Shown piece after piece: positions 1 through 6,473 of a DNA stretch of 7,228 nt; the first letter of the stretch is position 1, and every line of letters starts with the position of its first letter. The notes under the pieces are model-generated. The model was not told the DNA's origin. It did not search any database and saw only the letters and a program-made list of their open reading frames with translations. Origin of the DNA: Lachnospiraceae bacterium (GTDB lineage: Bacteria; Bacillota_A; Clostridia; Lachnospirales; Lachnospiraceae); contig JAILCT010000095.1 in NCBI GenBank assembly GCA_024690425.1, positions 1 through 7,228 on the forward strand, given 5' to 3'. The translations under genes and the position numbers were made by a program.

Positions 1-1
1 G

Positions 2-469
2 ATGTTTAATCCGGTGAAGATAATATCACGATCAGGGAAGATAGTTCCGATGATAACACGCAAGTTCACGGTGGCGGCCATATTCATACCGGTGTTAAAT
101 GCCATTCTCTGCCTCTTCTTTACGATGCATGCGTACGATAAGACGGGCGGATGGACCTTTGATTACATCGAATCATTCATCCTTATCCCCTCGATGTGCA
201 TTTTTTATATCGCAAAGTCAATTGCAAGGGATATCACCGTTTCGGATAAAGCGTACAGGATCATCGCACACGCGGGAAGCTGCGTGTTTGCCATATATCT
301 TTTCGAAGAGATGATACGTGAAGATATAGCGATGAACATTTACAGGATGTGGGGCGGTTCGTGTCCCCTTCTGATTTTGTTCATCCCTTATGCGGTGACA
401 GTCTATGCGATCGGGATGATCATAGCGTCGCTGCTTAAACTGATACCGGGCATTAAGAGGTTCTTGTAG
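2..469 (+). CDS. Acyltransferase-3 family (OafA-like) membrane protein, C-terminal part
   Basis: Members of this family are integral membrane enzymes that move acyl groups (often acetyl) onto surface polysaccharides, lipids or other envelope acceptors. What is seen is 155 residues with hydrophobic segments at about 22-42, 55-73, 88-104 and 121-146, ending in a short basic tail (GIKRFL). The segment around residues 83-107, with AGSCVFAIYLFEE followed by MIRE, resembles the conserved near-C-terminal stretch of acyltransferase-3 proteins, where an aromatic/hydrophobic run ending in YL precedes an acidic or His-Asp position. The catalytic His and Arg of the family lie in the N-terminal half, which is not in the window. 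The reading frame is open to the left edge, so the Met at position 2 is probably internal and the gene starts upstream. It ends 7 bases before addA and is probably co-transcribed with it. The acceptor cannot be predicted. Other polytopic membrane families remain possible. Confidence 0.6.
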   Translation: MFNPVKIISRSGKIVPMITRKFTVAAIFIPVLNAILCLFFTMHAYDKTGGWTFDYIESFILIPSMCIFYIAKSIARDITVSDKAYRIIAHAGSCVFAIYLFEEMIREDIAMNIYRMWGGSCPLLILFIPYAVTVYAIGMIIASLLKLIPGIKRFL

Positions 470-476
470 GTCATAT

Positions 477-3400
477 ATGGAATTTACAAACGAACAGTTA
501 CAGGCAATTGAATCAAGGGGTGAGAACCTTCTTGTATCCGCAGCCGCAGGATCGGGTAAGACAGCCGTTCTTGTGGGGAGGATAATAAGAAGGATACTTT
601 CCGATGACAAGCCGGTCGATATCGACAGGCTTCTTGTCATGACCTTTACCAGGGCAGCTGCCGAGCAGATGAAGGAGAAGATCCTTAAGGCGATAGAAGA
701 CAAGAGGAGCAAGGATCCTTCAAACAGGAATCTGATAAGGCAGGCTACTCTTGTGCACAACGCGAAGATATCGACGATCCACGGTTTCTGCCTGGATGTC
801 ATTAAAAATCATTTTCAGGAGATAGGATTGGATCCCGGCTTCAGGGTGGCTGATGAGGGCGAGTGCAAGCTCCTTAAGGCAGATGCCCTTGAAAGGGTCA
901 TCGAAAAGGCTTATGAGGAGGGAAGCGATGACTTCGTATACATGGTGGAATGCCTTAGCACAGGGAGGAGTGACCGTGTACTTGAGGAAATCATCTTAAA
1001 CATGTATGAATTCTCAATGAGTGATCCGGATCCCGATGAATGGCTTAAGAGATGCCTTGATGCATACGACGATAAGGAAGACGGGGACCCGGAATGGTCA
1101 AGGATCCTTACGGATCATGCAGGAATGATACTTGCCGATGCCTATACAAGTGCCATGAGGGCAAGTGGACTGACCGGGGAGGAAGCAGGCCCCTACATGT
1201 ATGAGCCTGCCGCAGAGGTTGATATCGAGCTTATAGAAAGGCTTAAGGGATGTAAGTCCTATGAAGACCTGAGGACGGGCCTTGCCGGAGCTGACTTTGT
1301 ACGCCTTAAGAACAAACCAAAGGACGGCCCGGATGTTGACGAAGACCTTAAGGAGGAGTTTAAGGCCTTAAGGGAAGCATATAAGAAGATTATAACGGAC
1401 TTAAAGCGTGACTTTGCCCTGCCTGAGGATGAACAGGAGAAAAGGATCAGGGCATGTTATCCTGTTGTTAAAGAGCTTGTTAAGCTGACAGAGCGTATGA
1501 GGGATGAGTTTTCGGCCCTTAAGAGGGATAGGAAGGTCGTGGATTTTTCAGATCTTGAGCACCTGTGCATTAAGATACTTAAGGGAAATGACGGGGCCAC
1601 GGCAGCGGAATACAGGGATTTCTTTGAAGAGATATATGTCGATGAATACCAGGATTCCAACCTTGTCCAGGAGGAGATACTTAAGTGCATCACAAGGGGC
1701 AATAACCTCTTTATGGTGGGAGATGTCAAGCAGTCAATATACAGTTTCCGTCTGGCCAGGGTCCAGCTTTTTACACAAAAGTATGAGGAATATGAGAGCA
1801 GGGAAGGAACGGGCAATCGGAAGATAGACCTGTCGAAAAACTTCAGGAGCAGGCAGTCGGTTCTTGCCTGTGTTAACGAGTTGTTTGAGCAGATCATGAA
1901 ACAGGAATTCGGATCTGTAAGGTATGATGAGGCAGCGAGGCTCTATTACGGCGCTGACTATCCGGAAGCGGTTAAGGATCAGGACAGGAGCGAGCTTATA
2001 CTTGTAGAGCACCATGATGATACTGATGACCGTGAGCTTGAGGCTAAGGCGATAGCAGCCAGGATAAAGGCACTGATGAAGGACCAGATGATCCATGACC
2101 CTTCGGATGAAGACAAATACAGGATGCGGCCCATCAGGTACTCGGATATAGTGATACTTCTGCGTACCGCCAGGGGCTGGGATGATACCTTTAAGAAGGT
2201 CATATCGGCGGAAGGTATCCCGGTGCACACGATGAGCCAGGAGGGCTACTTTGAAGCGTCGGAAGTCAAGACTTTGTTAAACTACCTGAATATCCTTGAT
2301 AATCCCCTTCAGGATATATGCATGGCATCAGTCCTTAAGTCATGGTTTGGGGGATTCAGTGACGAAGACCTTGCCCTTCTTAAGGTAAACCATAAGGATA
2401 AGTACCTGTACGGGTCCCTCAGGGCCTGCGCACAGGGGGAAAACGGAGAGCTTGGAACAAGAGCAGCCGTCTTTCTCGAGCGGTTTGATAAGATCAGGGA
2501 GAAGACCGGATATACACCCGTAGCGGATATCCTTTTGGAGCTTACGGACTCAGGTTACGGGCTATATGTAAGTGCCCTGCCTGACGGAAGGAAGAGAAGC
2601 GCCAATGTAAACATGCTCATCCAAAAGGCAGAAAACTATGGGAAGACCTCTTACAAGGGTATCTTCCATTTTGCGAGATACATCAGGATGTTAAGAGATT
2701 ATGAGATCGACTATGGTGAAGCCAATATCCTTGATGAGAATGATGATACCGTAAGGATCATGACCATACACAAGAGTAAGGGTCTGGAATTCCCTGTCTG
2801 TTTTGTGGCAGGATGCCATAAGGACTATAACATGATGGATGCATACAGGAGCGTCATTAACGATATAGATCTGGGACTGGGTATCGATCTTGTGGATCCG
2901 AAGCGCAGGCTCAAACAGACAACTGCAATGAAGCGGGCCATAGTTATCAAGAAGGAGAGTGAGATATTGGCGGAAGAGGAGCGTATCCTCTATGTTGCCA
3001 TGACCAGGGCCAAGGAAAAGCTCATATTGACCGGCATAGTCAAAAACCCTGACAGAGACCTTATGCCAAAGGGTTTATTGAAGTGCTGTAACTATTTAAG
3101 CCTTATTGTCCACGGCCTTAATGAAAAGGGGATTCCCTCACTTACGACCAAAAACATCACGGCTGCCGATATTATAGATGAGGCCGTGGCAGAAGCGGTA
3201 AAGGACCGGGCACGCAGGGAAGAGATCCTTGCCGTGATGGGAAAGAGAAATGATGCTGCAGCACATGAACCTCAGGGAAGGTTTTCCTTCAGGTATCCTT
3301 ATGAGAATGAAGGGAAAGCCTTTGAGAAGGTATCCGTAACGGAGCTTAAGAGGAGAAGCATGGAGGCTGCGGATGATCCGGAGCTACCGGTTCAGGTACA

Positions 3401-3965
3401 CGAGATATATCCGCCTGAGGAGATCAAACCGTACATTCCCGACTTTATACGTGAGGGAGAAACGACAATACCCGCAACCCTTCATGGAACTGCTGTCCAC
3501 AGGGTCTTTGAAGTATGGGACTATTCGAGAGGTACAGCTGACAGAGATATAGAGGAATTCCTTGAATATGTTAAGAATGAAGGTCTGATGGAGGAAGCCC
3601 TTGCAGGCTGTGTGACCATATCCGAGATAAGCGGATTCTTAAACAGCCCGCTCGCAGCACGTATGAAGAAGGCTGATGAGCAGGGTCTTCTGTACAGGGA
3701 GCAGCCCTTCATGTTCTCGCATGACGGGATCATCATCCAGGGTATAATAGATGCGTTCTTTTTGGAGGACGATAAGATAGTGATCGTCGATTACAAGACT
3801 GACAGGGTGAATGATATAAATGACCTTGCGGACCGTTACCATGTCCAGCTTGAATACTATGCACTGGCCCTTAAGAGCATGCTTGATAAGGAGATAGGTG
3901 AACTTGTCATCTATTCCACAAGGTATAAAGATATTGTAAGTATTCCCACTGCTGTGGTAAACTGA
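477..3965 (+). CDS. addA: AddA, helicase-nuclease subunit of AddAB double-strand-break repair enzyme
   Basis: AddA works with AddB in the cytoplasm: it unwinds and resects broken DNA ends and prepares 3' single strands for RecA, under control of Chi sites. The 1162 residues contain the full UvrD/Rep (SF1A) set: Q motif near residues 4-9; Walker A AGSGKT (24-29); TFTRAAAEQM (56-65); STIHGFC (99-105); Walker B VDEYQDSN (388-395); GDVKQSIYSFR (415-425); NFRSR (455-459); TIHKSKGLE (763-771); and YVAMTRAKEK (839-848). The C-terminal nuclease domain shows GTAVH (His1008), GIID (Asp1092), DYK (Asp1105, Lys1107) and the QLEYY motif (Gln1124), so nuclease activity is expected. Length is slightly below Bacillus subtilis AddA (about 1230). 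The ATG at 477 puts the Q motif and Walker A at normal distances from the start. The Shine-Dalgarno is weak (TAGG at 467-470 or AAGAGG at 455-460), suggesting coupling to the upstream gene. addB is not adjacent, which is unusual. Confidence 0.96.
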   Translation: MEFTNEQLQAIESRGENLLVSAAAGSGKTAVLVGRIIRRILSDDKPVDIDRLLVMTFTRAAAEQMKEKILKAIEDKRSKDPSNRNLIRQATLVHNAKISTIHGFCLDVIKNHFQEIGLDPGFRVADEGECKLLKADALERVIEKAYEEGSDDFVYMVECLSTGRSDRVLEEIILNMYEFSMSDPDPDEWLKRCLDAYDDKEDGDPEWSRILTDHAGMILADAYTSAMRASGLTGEEAGPYMYEPAAEVDIELIERLKGCKSYEDLRTGLAGADFVRLKNKPKDGPDVDEDLKEEFKALREAYKKIITDLKRDFALPEDEQEKRIRACYPVVKELVKLTERMRDEFSALKRDRKVVDFSDLEHLCIKILKGNDGATAAEYRDFFEEIYVDEYQDSNLVQEEILKCITRGNNLFMVGDVKQSIYSFRLARVQLFTQKYEEYESREGTGNRKIDLSKNFRSRQSVLACVNELFEQIMKQEFGSVRYDEAARLYYGADYPEAVKDQDRSELILVEHHDDTDDRELEAKAIAARIKALMKDQMIHDPSDEDKYRMRPIRYSDIVILLRTARGWDDTFKKVISAEGIPVHTMSQEGYFEASEVKTLLNYLNILDNPLQDICMASVLKSWFGGFSDEDLALLKVNHKDKYLYGSLRACAQGENGELGTRAAVFLERFDKIREKTGYTPVADILLELTDSGYGLYVSALPDGRKRSANVNMLIQKAENYGKTSYKGIFHFARYIRMLRDYEIDYGEANILDENDDTVRIMTIHKSKGLEFPVCFVAGCHKDYNMMDAYRSVINDIDLGLGIDLVDPKRRLKQTTAMKRAIVIKKESEILAEEERILYVAMTRAKEKLILTGIVKNPDRDLMPKGLLKCCNYLSLIVHGLNEKGIPSLTTKNITAADIIDEAVAEAVKDRARREEILAVMGKRNDAAAHEPQGRFSFRYPYENEGKAFEKVSVTELKRRSMEAADDPELPVQVHEIYPPEEIKPYIPDFIREGETTIPATLHGTAVHRVFEVWDYSRGTADRDIEEFLEYVKNEGLMEEALAGCVTISEISGFLNSPLAARMKKADEQGLLYREQPFMFSHDGIIIQGIIDAFFLEDDKIVIVDYKTDRVNDINDLADRYHVQLEYYALALKSMLDKEIGELVIYSTRYKDIVSIPTAVVN

Positions 3966-3969
3966 ACCT

Positions 3970-4554
3970 ATGGATAATAAATTCGATACCGCAACCGTAA
4001 TATCAATCGTTACGGGTACAATATTACTGATAATAACCTTTGTTTCGGTTTGGAGCACTCCCTTTATCCCGGATGAATGGGCGGTCCGCATCGGCGGGAT
4101 AGCTCTCGTCCTTGTCGCATCCATAAGCGGAACCCTTACAGGGCTTATGGTACCTGTTTTTTCCTGCCTTCTTACAGGCATAGTCCTAAACAGGCCCGAT
4201 ACCTTTGTGCAGATGGGCCTTCTTCTTGTGACAGGTGTGATCACGGGTCATTATGCGGATAAGATAGGAGTTAAATACGGGAAGTTCCGCGGTATATCAA
4301 TCCTCGATTTTGCAGTGATAGAGACAGGAGCTGCAGTTATAAGCTGGCTGTGCCTGTATCCGCTCCTGCATGTGTATGTATACAGGCAGGACCTTCGTAT
4401 AACGGTGCCCCACGGCCTTTTGGAGTGCGTCATATCAGTAGGAGTTAAGATATTTATCTGTCTGCCCGTACTGCTTATCTTTAATCATTTCTTCCGGAAG
4501 AGACAGATGGTGGAGGATGCAAGGCGAGAATACCTGTATCACGCCGGGAAGTAG
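3970..4554 (+). CDS. Multi-spanning membrane protein of unknown function, possibly ECF S-component-like
   Basis: I do not recognise this gene with confidence. The 194-residue product has about five or six hydrophobic segments: roughly 9-28, 40-56, 57-73, 79-95, 113-136 and 148-175. A short basic, charged tail follows (RKRQMVEDARRE, 176-187), likely cytoplasmic. Small residues and glycines in the second and third segments (SISGTLTGLMVPVF) and a Gly/Ala-rich later helix recall substrate-binding S components of ECF vitamin transporters, which have similar length and helix number. The 5TM sensor-type membrane domain (LytS-like) is another possibility. No ECF ATPase or T component is nearby, so any transport role would need a shared energizing module elsewhere. 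The start is ATG 3970, only 4 bases after the addA stop, with no strong Shine-Dalgarno, suggesting translational coupling. The stop is 5 bases before the next gene. Membrane location is well supported; function is not. Confidence 0.8.
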   Translation: MDNKFDTATVISIVTGTILLIITFVSVWSTPFIPDEWAVRIGGIALVLVASISGTLTGLMVPVFSCLLTGIVLNRPDTFVQMGLLLVTGVITGHYADKIGVKYGKFRGISILDFAVIETGAAVISWLCLYPLLHVYVYRQDLRITVPHGLLECVISVGVKIFICLPVLLIFNHFFRKRQMVEDARREYLYHAGK

Positions 4555-4559
4555 GGGTC

Positions 4560-6377
4560 ATGCTGTTTACTCTTTTAAACTGGTTGTACATCCTGATAAC
4601 ATGCTTTATATGCGGTTTTTTTGCCCTTACACGTATCACCCCTCATGCGAAGGGAGGAGATAAGAAGGTAAGGGCAGGTGGATGTGTTATATGCGGCATT
4701 GCCGTGCTTACTGCTTACAGCGAATACTTCAGCCTGTTTGCAGGTGTGGGGATCGCTGCGAATCTTGCACTTATCGTTGCATGTCTTATATTTGCATTTA
4801 TTGACAGGAAGAAATACCGGGAATACGCAAGGACCATTGCTATGCGGTTCAGGAGTGGCAGATATGGCAGGCTGATCCATATGACAGCTCTTGTCGTTTC
4901 CCTCTTGATAATTCTTGTATGTGCTTATTTTACAGCTTCTTCTAACTTTACCTATGATACCGGGACCTATCATGCCCAGAGTATCCACTGGATCGAGACA
5001 TACGGTGTGGTCAGGGGCCTTGCCCATATGCAGACAAGGCTTGGGTTTAACAGTTCCTATTTTGCCTTATGTGCCCTGTATTCGTTTCATTTTCTGGGTC
5101 AGTCCATGCATGCTCTTTCCGGCTTCCTTGCAACCTTTGTGATGGTGTATGCACTCCATGGATATGCATCGCATTTTAGTATCGATCAGGGAGAGACAGA
5201 CGGAAGGGGCATTCGCATCGGAGTCAGTGATTTTCTGAGGCTGGCCCCATTTGCATATTTTATCATCATAGCATCAGAGATCACATCCCCGGCAACCGAT
5301 TATGGTGTTATATGGATGATCCAGTGGCTTATCATAAGATGGGCGGAATGTGTTGAAGAAGATTCGGACGGGACAGAATATGCTCTCCTGAGTGTTCTTT
5401 CAGTGTTTTTAATAACCGTTAAGCTAAGTGCCGGGCCGCTTATATTGATAACTGTTTATCCTCTCATTTATCTGATACGTGAGAAGAAGCTTATTGATAT
5501 CCTTAGGTATATATCATATGGTCTTATACTGACCCTTCCCTTTTTCATAAGGAACTACCTTATCACCGGATGGCTTGTCTATCCATTTCCTGCGATCGAT
5601 CTTTTCAACCCTGATTGGAAGGTACCCCTTGAAGGGGTAAGGCATGAAGCGGATGAGATAGTTGTATGGGCACGATATACCAAGGATACAGCCCTTATCG
5701 GCCAGGGGATAAGGGAATGGTTCCCGGTATGGTGGCAGGAGCAGGGACAGGCTAACAGGTTTCTGTCATCGTCGGCATTTTTGGGATGTATTGTGATCAT
5801 TATAAGAACCGCACTTTTCTTTCCCTCTCTGATATCATCGAAAGGTACATCCGGCGGGGAGGATAGAAGGTTGGCCCATTTCTTCCTCGGGGGGATACTT
5901 CTTGTTTCCTTCCTGTTCTTTATGATAAAGGCCCCTTCGAACAGGTTCGGATACGCATATATACTGATGCTTCCCCTGTTTGCGGCAGGTGACCTGTGTA
6001 CGGGACAGGTCCCGAATATGCTTAAGAACATTAAGAAGAAAGAATCCGCAAGGGTATTATCTGTGGCCGGTACCGTCATCCTGACAGCGGTTACCGTTCT
6101 TGACGCTGTTGCCTTACTTAAGGGATTAAGGCTCTATGCGGGTGATGATAAGAGATATGCTCTTGATACGGGTATCGGAGAATATCTTGTTTCGCAGAGG
6201 GATTATCCTGATGCAAAGTATGACAGTGAGGAATGGGAAGGGATGACAATTTTCTATCCGGAGACAGAAGGAGATCAGATATGGTACCGCGCTTTTCCGG
6301 CTATCCTGTACAGGGGAAACCTTGAAGGTACTGAGCGCAGGGGGGCCTCGGTAAAGGACGGGTTCAGGTTAAAGTAG
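4560..6377 (+). CDS. LIC_10190-like polytopic membrane protein, probable GT-C-type glycosyltransferase fold
   Basis: This is a 605-residue integral membrane protein with about ten or more hydrophobic segments, including 2-24, 41-55, 61-81, 106-125, 183-200, 225-240, 250-261, 274-306, 318-330, 404-425, 440-457, 465-480 and 499-520. Several patches match, from memory, the family annotated as LIC_10190 membrane proteins: YDTGTYHAQ then WIETYGVV (132-151), RLGFNSS (160-166), SPATDY (243-248), RNYLITG (331-337), DWKVP (352-356), NRFGYAYI (461-468) and a C-terminal WYRAF...RRGASVKDGF (576-602). An acidic residue soon after an early membrane helix (Asp133) is the pattern of GT-C glycosyltransferases, which use lipid-linked sugar donors on the outer face of the membrane. 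The sugar-transfer role is inference; the family has no firm biochemical assignment that I know of. The start follows AGGGG (4553-4557), overlapping the preceding stop. Probably co-transcribed with the upstream acyltransferase and small membrane protein, consistent with an envelope-glycan role. Confidence 0.72.
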   Translation: MLFTLLNWLYILITCFICGFFALTRITPHAKGGDKKVRAGGCVICGIAVLTAYSEYFSLFAGVGIAANLALIVACLIFAFIDRKKYREYARTIAMRFRSGRYGRLIHMTALVVSLLIILVCAYFTASSNFTYDTGTYHAQSIHWIETYGVVRGLAHMQTRLGFNSSYFALCALYSFHFLGQSMHALSGFLATFVMVYALHGYASHFSIDQGETDGRGIRIGVSDFLRLAPFAYFIIIASEITSPATDYGVIWMIQWLIIRWAECVEEDSDGTEYALLSVLSVFLITVKLSAGPLILITVYPLIYLIREKKLIDILRYISYGLILTLPFFIRNYLITGWLVYPFPAIDLFNPDWKVPLEGVRHEADEIVVWARYTKDTALIGQGIREWFPVWWQEQGQANRFLSSSAFLGCIVIIIRTALFFPSLISSKGTSGGEDRRLAHFFLGGILLVSFLFFMIKAPSNRFGYAYILMLPLFAAGDLCTGQVPNMLKNIKKKESARVLSVAGTVILTAVTVLDAVALLKGLRLYAGDDKRYALDTGIGEYLVSQRDYPDAKYDSEEWEGMTIFYPETEGDQIWYRAFPAILYRGNLEGTERRGASVKDGFRLK

Positions 6378-6421
6378 ATTTATTGTGACTTTTGTGGTAT
6401 CCTATTAAAGGTTGGTTAAAA

Positions 6422-6472
6422 ATGCATCCTGTTATGCAGATAAGATGGATACAGGATGTGAAGGGACAGTAA
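6422..6472 (+). CDS. Possible 16-codon leader ORF upstream of the repeat-rich gene
   Basis: An ATG at 6422 opens a frame of 16 codons (MHPVMQIRWIQDVKGQ) ending with TAA at 6470-6472, a single base before the ATG of the next gene. AAAGG at 6407-6411 lies 10 bases upstream and could serve as its ribosome binding site. The reading frame covers the whole 6425-6458 inverted repeat and includes the Shine-Dalgarno of the following gene, so translating it would melt the hairpin and could deliver ribosomes to the downstream start. No run of regulatory codons typical of amino-acid attenuators is present. A frame this short can arise by chance, so this is a candidate only. Confidence 0.25.
   Translation: MHPVMQIRWIQDVKGQ
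6425..6458 (+). repeat. Inverted repeat in the 5' leader
   Basis: CATCCTGT at 6425-6432 and ACAGGATG at 6451-6458 are perfect reverse complements separated by 18 bases. Two outer G-U pairs would extend the stem to 10 pairs in RNA (6423-6460). It ends directly before the Shine-Dalgarno AAGGGA at 6461-6466. No T-run follows on the plus strand, so it is not a plus-strand terminator. An overlapping shorter stem, TGCAT 6423-6427 with ATGCA 6434-6438, would compete with it. An 8-bp stem with this spacing is expected a few times by chance in 7 kb; only its location makes it notable. Confidence 0.4.
6461..6466 (+). promoter_or_regulatory. Ribosome binding site of the repeat-rich gene
   Basis: AAGGGA lies 7 bases upstream of the ATG at 6474, a good Shine-Dalgarno match and ideal spacing. 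It fixes the start of the downstream gene at 6474 rather than at any of the many later Met codons in the repeat region. Confidence 0.7.
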
Positions 6473-6473
6473 C

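Larger units (their letters stand above)
6378..6473 (+). promoter_or_regulatory. Intergenic leader region with weak promoter candidate
   Basis: This 96-base gap is the only sizeable space between genes and separates the packed upstream run from the repeat-rich gene, so a promoter here is plausible. An extended -10-like TGGTATCCT lies at 6395-6403, and TATTAA at 6403-6408 is an alternative. TTGTGA at 6383-6388 resembles a -35 box, but its spacing to either candidate is too short (9 or 14 bases), so no standard promoter is clearly present. There is no GC-rich hairpin followed by a T-run on the plus strand, so I see no intrinsic terminator for the upstream genes. Read-through into the next gene is therefore possible. 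Confidence 0.3.

Noticed and set aside
218..802. Minus-strand open frame of 194 codons spanning the acyltransferase end and addA start
   Set aside because: It lies opposite two well-supported plus-strand genes, crosses their junction, and has a Ser/Leu/Arg-rich composition typical of antisense shadow frames.
477..3965. Alternative identity as a UvrD/PcrA helicase or as RecB
   Set aside because: The length of 1162 residues and the C-terminal nuclease domain exclude UvrD/PcrA; the motif spacing and clostridial setting fit AddA better than RecB.
4121..4150. 8-bp inverted repeat CCATAAGC / GCTTATGG
   Set aside because: It lies inside the coding sequence of the small membrane protein with a 14-base loop and no T-run; repeats of this size are expected by chance in a window this long.
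3639..4244. Minus-strand open frame of 201 codons across the addA and membrane-gene junction
   Set aside because: It is antisense to the conserved AddA nuclease domain and to the next gene, and shows no recognisable domain.
5623..5639. Near-perfect palindrome TACCCCTTGAAGGGGTA
   Set aside because: It codes for part of the DWKVPLEGV segment, which looks like a conserved family motif, and has no T-run; protein coding explains it adequately.
6414..6458. Hairpin followed by a T-run (CATTTTTAACC) when read on the minus strand, resembling a terminator
   Set aside because: No minus-strand gene comes from the right, the stem is only 8 bp of moderate GC with a long loop, and the T-run is short.
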